Assembly (NCBI RefSeq): GCF_043290135.1
Contig: NC_134702.1
Location: forward strand, 86,855,317-86,919,316
Length of the DNA: 64,000 nt
Origin: Rhipicephalus microplus
Lineage: Eukaryota; Arthropoda; Arachnida; Ixodida; Ixodidae
Reading direction: 5' to 3'
Below the pieces are notes generated by a model. That model worked only from the letters and a program-made list of their open reading frames with translations. It ran no database searches and had not been told where the DNA came from. Shown here piece after piece: positions 34,258 through 45,012 of the stretch. Position 1 is the stretch's first letter; each line of letters begins with the position of its first letter. The translations under genes and the position numbers were made by a program.

Positions 34258-34398
34258 TGTTACGTGAAGGAGACTGACTCAGAGGGGTAGTCACCGATGT
34301 ATTTACAGACGGTTAGGCGAGCAGCGCCAGCCACACAGATTAGCTCGTGCCAGTCTATCTGCTTCGTCTTCTTCAGCTCCATGCACTGGCACGTAGCA
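34258..34398 (-). repeat. 3' LTR of element B
   Basis: It is 141 bp and matches 44423-44563 base for base by eye. In element orientation it begins TGCTACGTGCCAG and ends CTTCACGTAACA, giving a 9-bp imperfect terminal inversion with TG/CA ends. The polypurine tract GCCGGGGGTCA abuts it at 34399-34409. Confidence 0.92.
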
Positions 34399-34432
34399 TG
34401 ACCCCCGGCGGCGGAGGCACCGTCCCGGTGCT

Positions 34433-35316
34433 TTAAAGGTCGTTATCTGACGCATTATTGTAGGGCTTGATCCGCGAGACGTGTACGATATCACTGGGCC
34501 GCATAGTAGATGATGGGCAGATGGGGCTGATCTCGTAGGTGACAGGTGTTACTTGACGCAATATACGATAGGGTCCCGTGTAATGAGACAGAAGTTTTTC
34601 GGATAGGCCCAGCCGACGATGAGGGGACCAGAGTAAAACGAGGGTACCGGGAGCGAAATGTACGTCTCTATGTTCCGCATCGTACCGACGGCATTGGTTG
34701 GTTTGCGACGCCATCAGCCGAGCGCGAGCGAGCTGACGGGCATGATCGGCTCGCGCAATCGCGTCGCGGGCATACTCGCTGGTGGACGAGGTGTGAGCTG
34801 AGATGACTGTGTCCAGTGGTAAAGTCGGCTCTCTTCCGTACAATAAGTAGAACGGCGAAAAGCCCGCTGTGTCGTGACGGGATGAATTATACGCGAAAGT
34901 TGCGTAGGGTAAGGCAAGGTCCCAGTCTCGGTGGTCGGGCGACACGTACATAGCGAGCATATTTGTTAAAGTGCGGTTAAATCGTTCCGTAAGGCCGTTT
35001 GTTTGAGGGTGGTAAGCGGTTGTCAGTGTGTGTTGCGTCGAACAAGAACGCAGAATGTCAGCGATGACTTGGGATAAAAATGTACGGCCACGGTCTGTGA
35101 GAAGCTGTCTCGGCGCACCGTGAATCAATATAACGTGCCGTAACAAGAAGTCAGCGACGTCGGTTGCACAGCTGGTCGGTAGAGCTCGCGTAATAGCGTA
35201 GCGTGTAGCGTAGTCTGTGATAACGGCTATCCATTTGTTTCCCAATGTTGATGTGGGAAAAGGACCAAGCAGGTCTAACCCAACACGGTAAAATGGTTCC
35301 GCGGGTATGTCAATTG
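34433..35316 (-). pseudogene. pol: Element B pol, 3' part: integrase catalytic core and C-terminus
   Basis: The frame contains the DDE integrase core. The first Asp lies in VGLDLLGPFPTS, the second in LLTDRGRTFLS, and Glu in [10 protein letters not shown], with the retroviral-type HPQTNG between. The carboxy end contains GPYRILRQVTPVTYEISP and HVSRIKPYNN, typical of Gypsy integrases. Upstream the frame is broken by the 3' LTR of element C at 35317, and its N-terminal half continues at 40530. Removing C plus one ATTG copy leaves a length divisible by three in the same frame, so the insertion is the only visible break. The nearby methionine inside the C LTR is fortuitous. Confidence 0.9.
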
Positions 35317-35489
35317 TGTCACGCAGTTTATTCACGTACAGACCTACTGGAAGGCCGAGGAACGCCAGAAGAGCGAGGAACGCCAACAGGCCGAAAATAC
35401 AAAACAAACGCAAGCTCGGGTCGCGCGTGCACCAACGCTGTGGCTTGCCGTTTCATGCTGCTTCTTCATCGTTCGCATAGTTCCCTACA
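35317..35489 (-). repeat. 3' LTR of element C
   Basis: It matches 40357-40529 base for base by eye. It begins TGTAGGGAACTATGCG and ends AACTGCGTGACA in element orientation. It contains a short tandem (GAGGAACGCCA twice on the plus strand). Confidence 0.92.
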
Positions 35490-35525
35490 TTGGCCCCCGG
35501 TGAATAGCGTAGCCAACCTGGCGAC

Positions 35526-38500
35526 TTAAGGCGTAGTCACTATAGCGGGGTCGTAATACGGCTTCAGGCGACTCACATGCACAATTTCTCGGCCACGACG
35601 GCGTAAGTCATGAGACTGTGTCAATGGCTCAATCTCATAATTGACGGGTGACGTACGGGCGAGAATGCGGTAGGGCCCGTGGTATCGTGCCAGTAATTTC
35701 GACGAAAGGCCAGGAGTGCTCAGTGGAATCCAGAGCCAAACGAGAGCACCAGTCGTGAAAGTAGAGAGATGTCGGCCGGTGTCAAGCCGTAGCTTCTGGT
35801 GACCTTGGTCCTAGGTTGTCAGAGAACGGGCCAATCGTCTGCAATCTTCTGCGTACCTGGCAACATCAGAAATTGCAGTGTACTCAGAGGAGTCGGGCGT
35901 GTATGGGAGGATAGTGTCTAGCGTGCACGATGGTTCGCGTCCGTACAACAGAAAGAAAGGGGAGAATCCTGTTGTCGCGTGCGTAGCGGTGTTATACGCA
36001 TACGTGACGAATGGAAGGACAGTGTCCCAATTAGTCTGGTCTGAAGCTGTGTACATCGTCAACATATCACCGAGAGTGCGATTAAATCGTTCTGTGAGGC
36101 CATTCGTCTGCGGGTGATATGCTGTCGTCAGGCGATGAACCATGTTGCAATGAGCGAGCAACGCTTGAATGGCGTCAGACAAGAAAACACGCCCCCGGTC
36201 ACTCAAAAGTTCGCGGGGAGCACCATGGCGAAGAACAAAGTTGCGCAAGATGAAAAACGCAACTTCCCTCGCGGTTGCTGCGGGTAGTGCTGCTGTCTCC
36301 GCGTAACGCGTGAGGTGGTCCACGCCGACAATTATCCACCTATTTCCAGAAGACGACGTGGGAAGTGGTCCGTATAAGTCGATACCAACGCGGTCAAACG
36401 GACGCGCTGGACAAGGCAGAGGCTGAAGTGTACCGGCAGGGCGTTGAGGTGGGACTTTACGTCGCTGGCATGCAGTACAAGCACGTACGTACTTGCGGAC
36501 AAATGTGTACATGCCGCGCCAGTAGTACCGCTGACGTAGACGGTTGTACGTTTTGAGAGCGCCAGCGTGAGCGCTTTGCGGGTCGTTGTGGAAAGCAGTA
36601 CAGATTTCCGAGCGCATGTGGTTGGGTATCACTAACAGCCACTTCCTACCTTCAGACGTGTAATTCCGCCGATAGAGTAGGTCGTCTCGAATAGCGAAAT
36701 GTGTGGCTTGACGGCGGATAGTTCTTGACACTAAATTAGCTAACGGATCAGTCAAAAAGGCGAGGAGTTGGGAAATCCACACATCTTTGCGTTGTTCCGA
36801 TGCCATGTCTGTGAAGTTGATTGGTGTTATGACAGATGAAGAAGGTGACGAGGAGGCTGGGTCAGCCGGTAGCGGCGAGCGGGATAGCGCATCAGCGTCG
36901 GAGTGCTTGCGGCCGGATCGGTATACAACACGAATGTCGTATTCCTGTAGGCGAAGCGCCCAACGACCAAGGCGCCCCGACGGGTCTTTGAGCGATGATA
37001 GCCAGCATAGAGCGTGGTGGTCCGTAACGACTTCGAAAGGGCGGCCATAAAGGTATGGGCGGAACTTCGTCAAAGCCCAGACAATTGCGAGGCACTCTTT
37101 CTCCGTGACGGAATAATTACACTCGGCTTTCTTGAGGGTTCGACTCGCGTAAGCGACCACGTATTCTTGGTGCCCTGGTTTTCGTTGAGCCAATACAGCA
37201 CCAAGACCGACACCACTGGCGTCGGTGTGGACCTCCGTAGGCGCATCAGGGTCAAAATGTCGTAGAATTGGAGGTGATAATAATAACCGCCGAAGCGCGG
37301 TGAAGGATTCGTCGCACTCTTTTGACCAAGCAGAAATGCCTTTGGAAGTTGTCAACAGGTTGGTAAGAGGCGCGATGATGGAAGAGAAGTTGCGCACAAA
37401 TCGACGAAAGTATGAGCACAGGCCGATAAAACTTCGAAGCGTCTTGATGGAATTGGGCTTCGGATAGTCGGCCACGGCGCGGAGTTTCGCCGGATCCGGG
37501 AGAACACCCTCTTTGCAGACGACGTGACCCAGTATGGTGAGCTGACGTGCGGCAAAATGGCACTTCTTGATGTTAAGTTGAAGGCCAGCAGAGGTGAGAC
37601 ACGTGAGAATAGCACGAAGACGAACAAGGTGAGTGGAAAAGTCGCGAGAAAAAACGACGATATCGTCTAGGTAGCAAAGGCACGTGTTCCACTTGTAGCC
37701 CCGAAGGATGGTGTCCATCATCCGTTCGAAGGTAGCTGGGGCGTTGCAGAGTCCAAACGGCATGACGTTAAACTCATACAACCCATCAGGTGTTACAAAT
37801 GCAGTCTTCGATCGGTCAGGATCAGCCATTGGAACTTGCCAATATCCTGAGCGTAAATCTAAGGAGGAGAAATATTCTGCCCCTTGCAAGCAATCGAGAG
37901 CGTCGTCGATGCGTGGCAACGGGTACACATCCTTCCGAGTTATCTTATTGAGCCGGCGGTAGTCGACACAGAATCGGATAGACCCATCCTTTTTGCGCAC
38001 AAGTACAACAGGGGACGACCAAGGGCTCTGCGATGGCTGGATGACACCACGCTTGAGCATATCGTCGACTTGTTCGTTGATAATACGGCGCTCTTCCGCT
38101 GAAACTCGATATGGTCGTTGGCGTAAGGGAGCATGAGTACCGGTGTCAATGTGGTGCGTGATGTTCGCTGTGCGACCCAAAGATGGTTGAGCGCAATCGA
38201 AGACAGAACGGAACTCTCGAAGAAGGGACAAGAGTTCGCTTCTTTGTGTCGGCGATAGCTCAGCGGCAACAGAGGGCTGGAATGAGTCTGGCGCGGGCAC
38301 TGTGGCCACAGGTGGCGTCATAGCATTGAGCTGGAGGTGAGGTGCGTGTTCGGCGAACTCTAGAGGGCGCAAGAAGTCAACGTCTTGTATGTTACCCAAA
38401 CATTCTCCGCGAAGTAAGGTAACTGGCGACGATAGCGAGTTCGCGACGAGCATGGCGGTAGCACCGGATTCCACGGTGAGTACGGCAAAGGGCAGGTGTA

Positions 38501-39080
38501 GGCTACGGCGGCGGGTAAATACGTCAGACGGAGTGAACAAAACAGTTCCGGCTGGAGCGGCCGTACAGGTCAGGGCTACAAGGGCGGATGTTCTCGGTGC
38601 TATTTCCGTGTCTGCAACAACGACAAGTTTGTAAGGTTCAGGAAGAGAATCCACAAAACAAGAGGTTGGCAGCGGTGTAAGGGCAACTTCTGCACGTGAG
38701 CAATCTATGATGGCCCGATGACGCGAAAGAAAGTCCCATCCAAGAATGACTTCGTGGGAGCAGGATGCCAGCACAAAAAATTCAATGGCATAAAGTTCAC
38801 CTTGGATAATGACACGTGCAGTGCACACAGCTGTAGGTTCTATGCACTGCGAGTTGGCCGTGTGGAGCATCAGGCCCGAAAGAGGCGTCGTCACCTTTTT
38901 CAACTTGCGGCATAAGGGCTCACAGATTATGGAAACGGCGGCCCCTGTGTCGATAAGCGCTTGTGCGGCGGTCCCTTCAACATTGACGTCAATAACGTTT
39001 TGCGGCGAGAAAGATGGAGGCCTTAAGCAGTTCGAATTGTATGCAGCTGTTGCCTCCGGAGCTGCAGCGATCAGTTTCCC
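35526..39080 (-). pseudogene. pol: Element C pol polyprotein, one amber codon
   Basis: Counting from the -1 slip at GGGAAAC, pol has about 1,184 codons. Protease is at the N-terminus with catalytic DTG at residues 44-46. Reverse transcriptase follows with [15 protein letters not shown] and catalytic YLDD at about 470-473, then RNase H with [14 protein letters not shown] from about 619. Integrase has an HHCC zinc domain (ending CTACQRRK), catalytic Asp at about 901, Asp in LLSDRGRVF at about 961 and Glu 36 residues later in [12 protein letters not shown] at 35811-35813 (codon ~1090) is the only in-frame stop before TAA at 35526. It would remove the integrase tail (GPYRILARTSPVNYE, HVSRLKPYY). 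The frame otherwise looks fully functional. Confidence 0.9.
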
Positions 39081-40279
39081 TCTTCCGTAGCAGGTCGGCG
39101 ACGCATAGGTGACAGGGAGCGTCGTCGTGGCGATGGTGACCGTTGGTTTGCGTAGGGTCGAGGACCGTCAGTGGTGTACCTTGATGGCGTCCTAGACGAC
39201 GACGCCATTGGCCGGCCCACGGCGTCGACTGGAGGGGGATCTCGGCGACAGTGGCGGGCGACGTGTCCAGCGATACCACAGGTGAAACAGATGGGCCTAT
39301 TATCTGGCGTCCTCCAAGCGTCTGAGCGACGATAAAATGGAGCTGGAGATCTCGCGTAGGGATACGGCGCCGCAATTGGGGTTGTAGGCACGACATAGGG
39401 TGGCGTGGCAGGTTGAGCATACGGCATACGCTGTTGCGTAGGCCGAGCAGCGACGGCGGCGTACGTGAGAGGCGTTGTGACTGGTGGTTGCTGATGCACC
39501 GGCGGAAGGGCTTCAGCGACTTGGGTCCGAATGACGTGTTGGAGGTCCGGTGCCAAAGCTTGCGTGGGCTCATGTGTCAGTGGCAGCAGTGACAGCTGGC
39601 GCGCTACCTCTTCGCGGACGAAGTCCTTGATTGTCGAAAGCAGCGGCTGCTGGTCGGTAGGATGGGCAGCCAGGTGCAAGCTTGCGAGCGTGTCTGGCGT
39701 CGTGAGAGCTTGACGAGCAATTGCGCGCTGCCTACGCAATTCATCGAAGCTTTGACAGAGGGAAACGAGGACAGCAATGGTGGGGGGATTTCTCGCGAGC
39801 AACATCTGAAAGGCGCCGTCGTCAATGCCTTTCAATATGTGCCTGATTTTTTCTTCCTCAGGCATGGTAGAGTTGATGCGGTTGCATAGATGCAACACAT
39901 CTTCAATGTAGCCCGTGTAGGTCTCGCCTGGTTGCTGTGCACGGTGACGTAAACGGTGCTCGGCTTGAAGCTTGCGTGCCGCAGGTCGTCCAAAGACGTC
40001 CGTAATAGCCGTCTTGAATGCAGACCACGTAGTAATGTCAGCTGCGTGGTTATTAAACCACACCTGCGCGGTGTCCGCAAGGTAGAATGTGACGTAGCCA
40101 AGCTTACTTGGGTCGTCCCATTTGTTACTTGCGCCGACTTTGTCGTACCTCGCCAACCAATCTTCGACGTCCGACTCAGTGGAGCCCGTGAAGATAGGAG
40201 GGTCTCGTTGAGAATACACGGCACCGCAAGTGACATGGACGGTCGAAGGTCCCACCTGGAGAGGCGTCTCGGTGGCCAT
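39071..40279 (-). CDS. gag: Element C gag (402 codons)
   Basis: I choose the ATG at 40279 ([10 protein letters not shown]), which lies 68 nt downstream of the primer-binding motif. The same frame is open further back to an ATG at 40453 inside the LTR. The protein has a Retrotrans_gag domain ([47 protein letters not shown]) at roughly residues 60-190. A Pro/Gln/Thr-rich linker follows, then one C-X2-C-X4-H-X4-C knuckle ([14 protein letters not shown]) and an Arg/Ser-rich end. It forms the particle shell and binds RNA. It ends at TGA (39071) directly after the slippery GGGAAAC that gives access to pol. Confidence 0.9.
   Translation of the reverse strand: MATETPLQVGPSTVHVTCGAVYSQRDPPIFTGSTESDVEDWLARYDKVGASNKWDDPSKLGYVTFYLADTAQVWFNNHAADITTWSAFKTAITDVFGRPAARKLQAEHRLRHRAQQPGETYTGYIEDVLHLCNRINSTMPEEEKIRHILKGIDDGAFQMLLARNPPTIAVLVSLCQSFDELRRQRAIARQALTTPDTLASLHLAAHPTDQQPLLSTIKDFVREEVARQLSLLPLTHEPTQALAPDLQHVIRTQVAEALPPVHQQPPVTTPLTYAAVAARPTQQRMPYAQPATPPYVVPTTPIAAPYPYARSPAPFYRRSDAWRTPDNRPICFTCGIAGHVARHCRRDPPPVDAVGRPMASSSRTPSRYTTDGPRPYANQRSPSPRRRSLSPMRRRPATEEGN
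39074..39080 (-). promoter_or_regulatory. Gag-pol -1 frameshift heptamer GGGAAAC (element C)
   Basis: In the gag frame the heptamer reads G GGA AAC followed at once by TGA. This is a canonical X XXY YYZ slippery site, and pol is in the -1 frame, so slippage here yields the Gag-Pol fusion. Downstream RNA structure was not assessed. Confidence 0.75.
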
Positions 40280-40356
40280 GTTCGTGTCACGTAGAGGGGG
40301 AAGCTTACGGGAGCGAAGTTCCAGGTTTGTACGGGAGTCCACACACCTCCACCAGA

Positions 40357-40529
40357 TGTCACGCAGTTTATTCACGTACAGACCTACTGGAAGGCCGAGG
40401 AACGCCAGAAGAGCGAGGAACGCCAACAGGCCGAAAATACAAAACAAACGCAAGCTCGGGTCGCGCGTGCACCAACGCTGTGGCTTGCCGTTTCATGCTG
40501 CTTCTTCATCGTTCGCATAGTTCCCTACA
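40357..40529 (-). repeat. 5' LTR of element C
   Basis: Pair of 35317-35489 with no difference seen. It contains an ATG at 40453 in frame with gag that would add a hydrophobic N-terminal extension (RLFCIFGLLAFLALLAFLGL). Confidence 0.92.
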
Positions 40530-43159
40530 ATTGGTTGAAGATGGCCAGCGGGTAGCAGCGATGGTGTCTTACGACGTTGGCATAGGTCACATGTGGCGAC
40601 GTATCGGCGTACCAAACGAGCAAGGCCTGGCCAGAAAAAACGGCGCCGGACGCGCTCGTACGTGCGGGATACGCCAAGGTGTCCAGCCGTGGGAGCGTCG
40701 TGAAGTTCGGTGAGAACACAGCGGCGCAAATGCTTAGGCACAACAATGAGAAGGTCGGGCCCCTCTAGTCGGAAATTGCGACGGTATAGCACACCCTTTT
40801 GAATGACAAAGTAGCGGACGGAAGCATCATTTGTGGAGGATTCCATACGGCTGATGATGTCAAGCAGCTCTGGATCACGCTTCTGTTCTTCCCCAATATT
40901 AAGGAAGTCGGACACTGACAAGATAGAGTTCTCCGTGGGCTCGTCACTGTCCTCAGGATCGTCGACAGGGTACCGGGAGAGGCAATCGGCATCACGGTGT
41001 AGGTGGCCAGATTTGTAGACCACCGAATAGGAAAACTCTTGCAGGCGCAAAGCCCAGCGACCAAGGCGGCCTGATGGATCTTTCAGAGAGTTCAGCCAGC
41101 AGAGTGCGTGGTGGTTGGTAACTACCGAAAATGGGCGTCCGTATAGATAAGGTCGAAATTTCGCCACCGCCCATACAAGAGCCAAGCACTCACGCTCTGT
41201 TATCGAATAGTTACGTTCAGGGGCGGATAGGAGGCGGCTGGCATATGCAATAACGCAATCATGGCCATGTTGTTTCTGAGCCAGCACTGCACCAATGCCA
41301 TGCCCACTTGCATCTGTACGGATTTCCGTAGGGGCAGCAGGGTTGAAGTGTGCCAGAATCGGAGGGGTAGTGAGAAGAGCGACGAGAGTCGAGAACGCAG
41401 AAGCCTCTTCGGAGCCCCATGAAAACGGGACTTTGTTCTTGAGGAGCTGCGTAAGCGGCCTCGCTATGTGCGCAAAATTTTTCACGAAGCGTCGGAAGTA
41501 GGAGCATAGTCCGATAAAGCTGCGTACATCCTTCGCAGATCGTGGTACAGGAAAGTTTTTGACGGCGCTGATTTTTGCCGGGTCTGGTTGTACACCGTTG
41601 GCGTCTACTAAATGGCCAAGCACTGTGATTTGATGGCGTCCAAAGTGACATTTGGACGAGTTGAGCTGCAGGCCAGCGCGACGGAAGATTCCCAGGATGG
41701 CTGAGAGGCGCTCTATGTGAGTTTCAAACGTTGGTGAAAAGACGATGACGTCGTCCAAGTAGCACAAACATGTGGACCATTTGAATCCTCTGAGCAGGGA
41801 GTCCATCATTCGTTCGAAGGTGGCTGGAGCGTTACAAAGGCCGAAGGGCATGACCTTGAACTGATATAGGCCATCGGGGGTGATGAATGCCGTCTTTTCA
41901 CGGTCCATTTCATCTACCTCTATCTGCCAGTAGCCGGAACGAAGGTCTATGGAGGAAAAATAGTGGGACCGATAGAGGCAATCAAGCGCATCATCTATTC
42001 GTGGCAGAGGGTAGACGTCTTTTTTGGTAATTTTGTTTAGGTGTCGATAATCCACACAGAAACGCCATGCACCGTCTTTCTTGCGGACTAGCACCACAGG
42101 AGAAGCCCAAGGACTGCAAGATGGCTCAATGATGTCCTTGGCGAGCATTTTGTCGACCTCACTTTGGATGATGTGACGCTCGGCCGCCGACACCCGATAT
42201 GGGCGCCTATGAATAGGATGCTCATTACCAGTGTTTATGCGGTGGCTCATACCGGTAGCTTTCCCCAACGGACGGCCGCTGATGTCAAATACGTCGATGT
42301 AGGACAGCAGAACCCGGTGGAGCTCATCAGTCTGCTGCGGTGTTAGGTTGGAAGCGATCATCGAAGTAATAGAGCTGTCGGAGCAAGTGGCAGACTGACG
42401 TTGAGCGTGGGGTTCAGAAGGGGCGGCCATCGCGAAAACATCTACCGCATTGTCTTCTATGGTGCAGAGCAACGCTAAAGAGATCCCTTGCGGCAAAACT
42501 TGAGGTGTCAAGCTAAAGTTGACAACTGGGAGGCACGTAGAATTTCCTGCGACGGACAGAATGGTGTGCGGTAATGTAATGCCACGGCTTATGAGAACAT
42601 CGGGGATAGGGGTCAGAACATAGTCACCGTCGGGAACTGGTGGTATTGAGACGAGCTCTATGTAGGTCAGTGTCTGTGGAGGGAGGCGCGCGTGTCCCGT
42701 TGTGCAGAGGCGACTCGGCCGTTGTGTAAGAGGTTCTGTTGCGGGCAAGTGTAGACGGAGCGTACAGGTCGAACAGTCTATGAGGGCAGAATGCGCGGAT
42801 AGGAAGTCGAGGCCTAAGATTACGTCGTGGGGGCATTTATCAAGGACGGTGAAGAGAACAACTGTGTGTCGATCCGCAATGCTCACACGAGCGGAGCACA
42901 TTCCAACGATAGATGCTATGCCACCATCCGCAACACGGACGAACTGGGTGGTCGCAGGTGTGAGAACCTTCTTGAGCTTGCGGCGAAAATCACTCGTCAT
43001 CACGGAAAGTTGGGTGCCGGTGTCGACAAGAGCAGAGACATGTAGGCCGTCTACTTGTACGTCTATGAGGTTCCGTTTTGTCGGTATCGTCAAAAGAGGA
43101 TTTTCGGTCAGTCCGAGCGATGCAGCGCCACCTCCGGGGGCTGCAACGCTTAGTTTTCC
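40530..43159 (-). pseudogene. pol: Element B pol, 5' part: protease, RT, RNase H, integrase zinc domain
   Basis: Counting from the putative -1 slip at GGAAAAC (43159-43153), protease DTG is at residues 46-48. Reverse transcriptase has RFCVDYRHLNKITKKD and catalytic YLDD at about 467-470 (41761-41750). RNase H has TDASGHGIGAVLAQ. The integrase HHCC domain contains HLGVSRTYERVRRRFFWPGL and CDLCQRRK. The frame then runs into the inserted element C at 40529, just before the catalytic integrase core that remains at 35316-34433. I see no stop or shift in the retained part. The first in-frame ATG-like codon used by ORF callers (43093) is a TTG, and translation is expected by frameshift from gag. Confidence 0.9.
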
Positions 43160-44349
43160 GTCGGAGAACCTCGTGGGAAGGCGGGGGAAGATGGTCGGCG
43201 GGGCTGTGGAGAACGAGACTGGCGACGTTGGGGGGATGGAGAGCGGGAGTAGCGGCGTTCAGAAGCAGGTTCCTGGGCAAAATGGTCGCGGTTGGTCTCA
43301 TGGCGATAGGCAGGACGTGCATATAAGGGACGAGAGGACGGTTGTGCAGGAGGACCCCAGCGACTTCTGCAATGGCGAGAAATGTGCCCGATTCTGTGAC
43401 ACGAGAAGCATATCGGCTTGTCATCGTGTGTTCGCCATGCGGACGGATTACGGAACGTTGAGGGAGAGCCGGTCGGGAAGGAACGTGCAGGCGTGTATCG
43501 GGGCTGGTAGTCGGTGCGGGTAGGCGGTGAGATAGAGTGAATTCCCAAGCTGGCAATTTCCTGCCGGACGACTGCTTGAATGAGAGGCAACGTAATTGGC
43601 GGAGAGGGGTCAGGGGACGTTGTTCCCACCTTAGCTGGAGCAGCCGCTTCAAGCTCCCGCCTGACGATTCGCGTCAAGTTGTCACAGTTGTCTGGTGGAT
43701 GATATGTGTCGAGACATGAGGACGTCGCAGTGGTGTTCGGGAGGCGCTGGAACTGATGGGAGATGCGTCTGCTTTTAGCTTGTTGGAACCGGCGGCATTC
43801 TTGAATGATGGCATCAACAGACGACACATTGTTGAATACCAACAAGTTGAACGCATCGTCGGCGATACCCTTTAGGATATGGGCAACTTTTTCAGGTTCA
43901 GACATATTTTCGTCAGCTTGGCGGCATAGTGAAAGAACAGCCTGAATATAACCGATGTAGGGCTCCGTGGAAGATTGTGCGCGAGTCGACAACTCATTTT
44001 TCGCAGCTTCACGACGACCAGAGATGTTGCCAAAAAGCTCACGGATCTTTGCCTTGAAGCTGTCCCAGCTTGTTATGTCATGCTCGTGGTTATCAAACCA
44101 AACACGAGGTGTTCCGTCGAGATAAAAGATGACGTTTGCCAGCATAAGAGTGGGATCCCACCTGTAAGTGGCGCTGACGCGTTCGTAGAGGCGTAGCCAC
44201 TGGTCGACGTCGGAACCCTCGCTGCCCGAGAACACGCCGGGGTCTTTGAGCGCGGGAAGCGTCACGAATGTTGTTGCGGGCGCTGGGTTGACAGGTCGGG
44301 CAGAAGGGGGAGCGACCGGAGAGGATGTAGCCGAGTCTTGGGTGGTCAT
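43150..44349 (-). CDS. gag: Element B gag (399 codons)
   Basis: It begins MTTQDSATSS at 44349, about 62 nt after the primer-binding motif. The Retrotrans_gag domain includes DPTLMLANVIFYLDGTPRVW, WDSFKAKIRELFGN and ILKGIADDAFNLL at about residues 45-190. One CCHC knuckle (CFSCHRIGHISRHC) and an Arg/Ser/Pro-rich tail (RRYSRSPSPQRRQSR) follow. It is clearly homologous to the decayed gag at 23770-24827. The stop TAA at 43150 immediately follows GGAAAAC, where pol is entered in the -1 frame. Confidence 0.92.
   Translation of the reverse strand: MTTQDSATSSPVAPPSARPVNPAPATTFVTLPALKDPGVFSGSEGSDVDQWLRLYERVSATYRWDPTLMLANVIFYLDGTPRVWFDNHEHDITSWDSFKAKIRELFGNISGRREAAKNELSTRAQSSTEPYIGYIQAVLSLCRQADENMSEPEKVAHILKGIADDAFNLLVFNNVSSVDAIIQECRRFQQAKSRRISHQFQRLPNTTATSSCLDTYHPPDNCDNLTRIVRRELEAAAPAKVGTTSPDPSPPITLPLIQAVVRQEIASLGIHSISPPTRTDYQPRYTPARSFPTGSPSTFRNPSAWRTHDDKPICFSCHRIGHISRHCRSRWGPPAQPSSRPLYARPAYRHETNRDHFAQEPASERRYSRSPSPQRRQSRSPQPRRPSSPAFPRGSPTEN
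43153..43159 (-). promoter_or_regulatory. Probable gag-pol frameshift site GGAAAAC (element B)
   Basis: The gag frame reads G GAA AAC TAA, and the -1 frame continues as GKLS into protease. Element D has the same heptamer and the same following TAAGCG. The heptamer departs from the strict consensus at the P-site codon, so I rate it lower than the site in element C. Confidence 0.6.
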
Positions 44350-44422
44350 GTTGTAAGCCGCGAGTGAGCGTCCGCTTCGGAGTTCCGTGGCGAGGATGGG
44401 GATCGCACAACTCCACCAAATA

Positions 44423-44563
44423 TGTTACGTGAAGGAGACTGACTCAGAGGGGTAGTCACCGATGTATTTACAGACGGTTAGGCGAGCAGCGCCAGCCACA
44501 CAGATTAGCTCGTGCCAGTCTATCTGCTTCGTCTTCTTCAGCTCCATGCACTGGCACGTAGCA
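44423..44563 (-). repeat. 5' LTR of element B
   Basis: Identical to 34258-34398 by eye. It is followed in element orientation by TATT and the TGGTGGAG primer-binding motif. Confidence 0.92.
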
Positions 44564-44567
44564 ATAT

Positions 44568-44845
44568 GATAAAAATATGCGAGATGGTGGTACTTGGAGT
44601 ATTGAATAGATGGACGAACGCACACACAGACAGATGCATGGATGGACGCATCAATGGACGCAAGGGTGGATGCATGGACGAACGTAGGGATGGACGCACG
44701 ACCAGATGCACGCACGGACGGGCGGATGGACGCATGGACGGTCACACAGACGGACGCATAGACGGACGGAAGCAAGAATGAATGGACGGACGAATGCTTC
44801 ACCCCACTCTCCATAATTCACTCCGTAGGTATGCTGCCAATTTTT
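44568..44845 (+). mobile_element. Family E repeat, 3' part, resuming after element B
   Basis: It continues the repeat broken at 34257, with GAGATGGTGGTACTTGGAGT, the TGGACGGACGCA-type minisatellite to about 44775, then ATGCTTCACCCCACTCTCC and AATTCACTCCGTAGGTATGC. The same end closes the copy at 8678-9387. Confidence 0.65.
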
Positions 44846-45012
44846 TCTTCATTGATTACGAACTTTTTTTTTCTTCATGGATTACGAATGTAATGAAAAC
44901 GGCTGTCGGAATTGTACGCGTAATGAGAACTCCTTTGTCTGTGAAGTGACCTAATGACTATGCACGATTGCTTCTTCCGTTATTCGTGGTCAAACACATG
45001 TTATACATATAT

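Larger units (their letters stand above)
35317..40529 (-). mobile_element. Ty3/Gypsy retrotransposon C, nested in B
   Basis: The element is 5,213 bp with identical 173-bp LTRs (35317-35489, 40357-40529) and an ATTG target duplication (35313-35316, 40530-40533). Its minus-strand order is 5' LTR, TGGTGGAG primer-binding motif (40354-40347), gag, GGGAAAC, pol, purine tract ACCGGGGGCCAA and 3' LTR. It is younger than B because it splits it. Its LTR has no resemblance to that of B or D, so it is a separate family of the same lineage. Confidence 0.93.
34258..44563 (-). mobile_element. Ty3/Gypsy retrotransposon B, interrupted by element C
   Basis: Identical 141-bp LTRs (34258-34398 and 44423-44563) bound the element, flanked by a 4-bp duplication ATAT (34254-34257, 44564-44567). 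Without the nested element C and one duplicate ATTG it is about 5.09 kb. In minus-strand order it has 5' LTR, a TGGTGGAG primer-binding motif (44418-44411), gag, a -1 frame overlap, pol (protease, reverse transcriptase, RNase H, integrase), a purine-rich tract and 3' LTR. Identical LTRs indicate recent insertion. I saw no lesion other than the nested insertion. Confidence 0.92.

Noticed and set aside
36787..37050. Plus-strand frame inside element C
   Set aside because: Antisense shadow of the RNase H to integrase linker of C pol, as are the other plus-strand frames between 34546 and 40713.
42702..43523. 273-codon plus-strand frame
   Set aside because: It is antisense to the gag-pol overlap of element B, which has full domain support on the minus strand.
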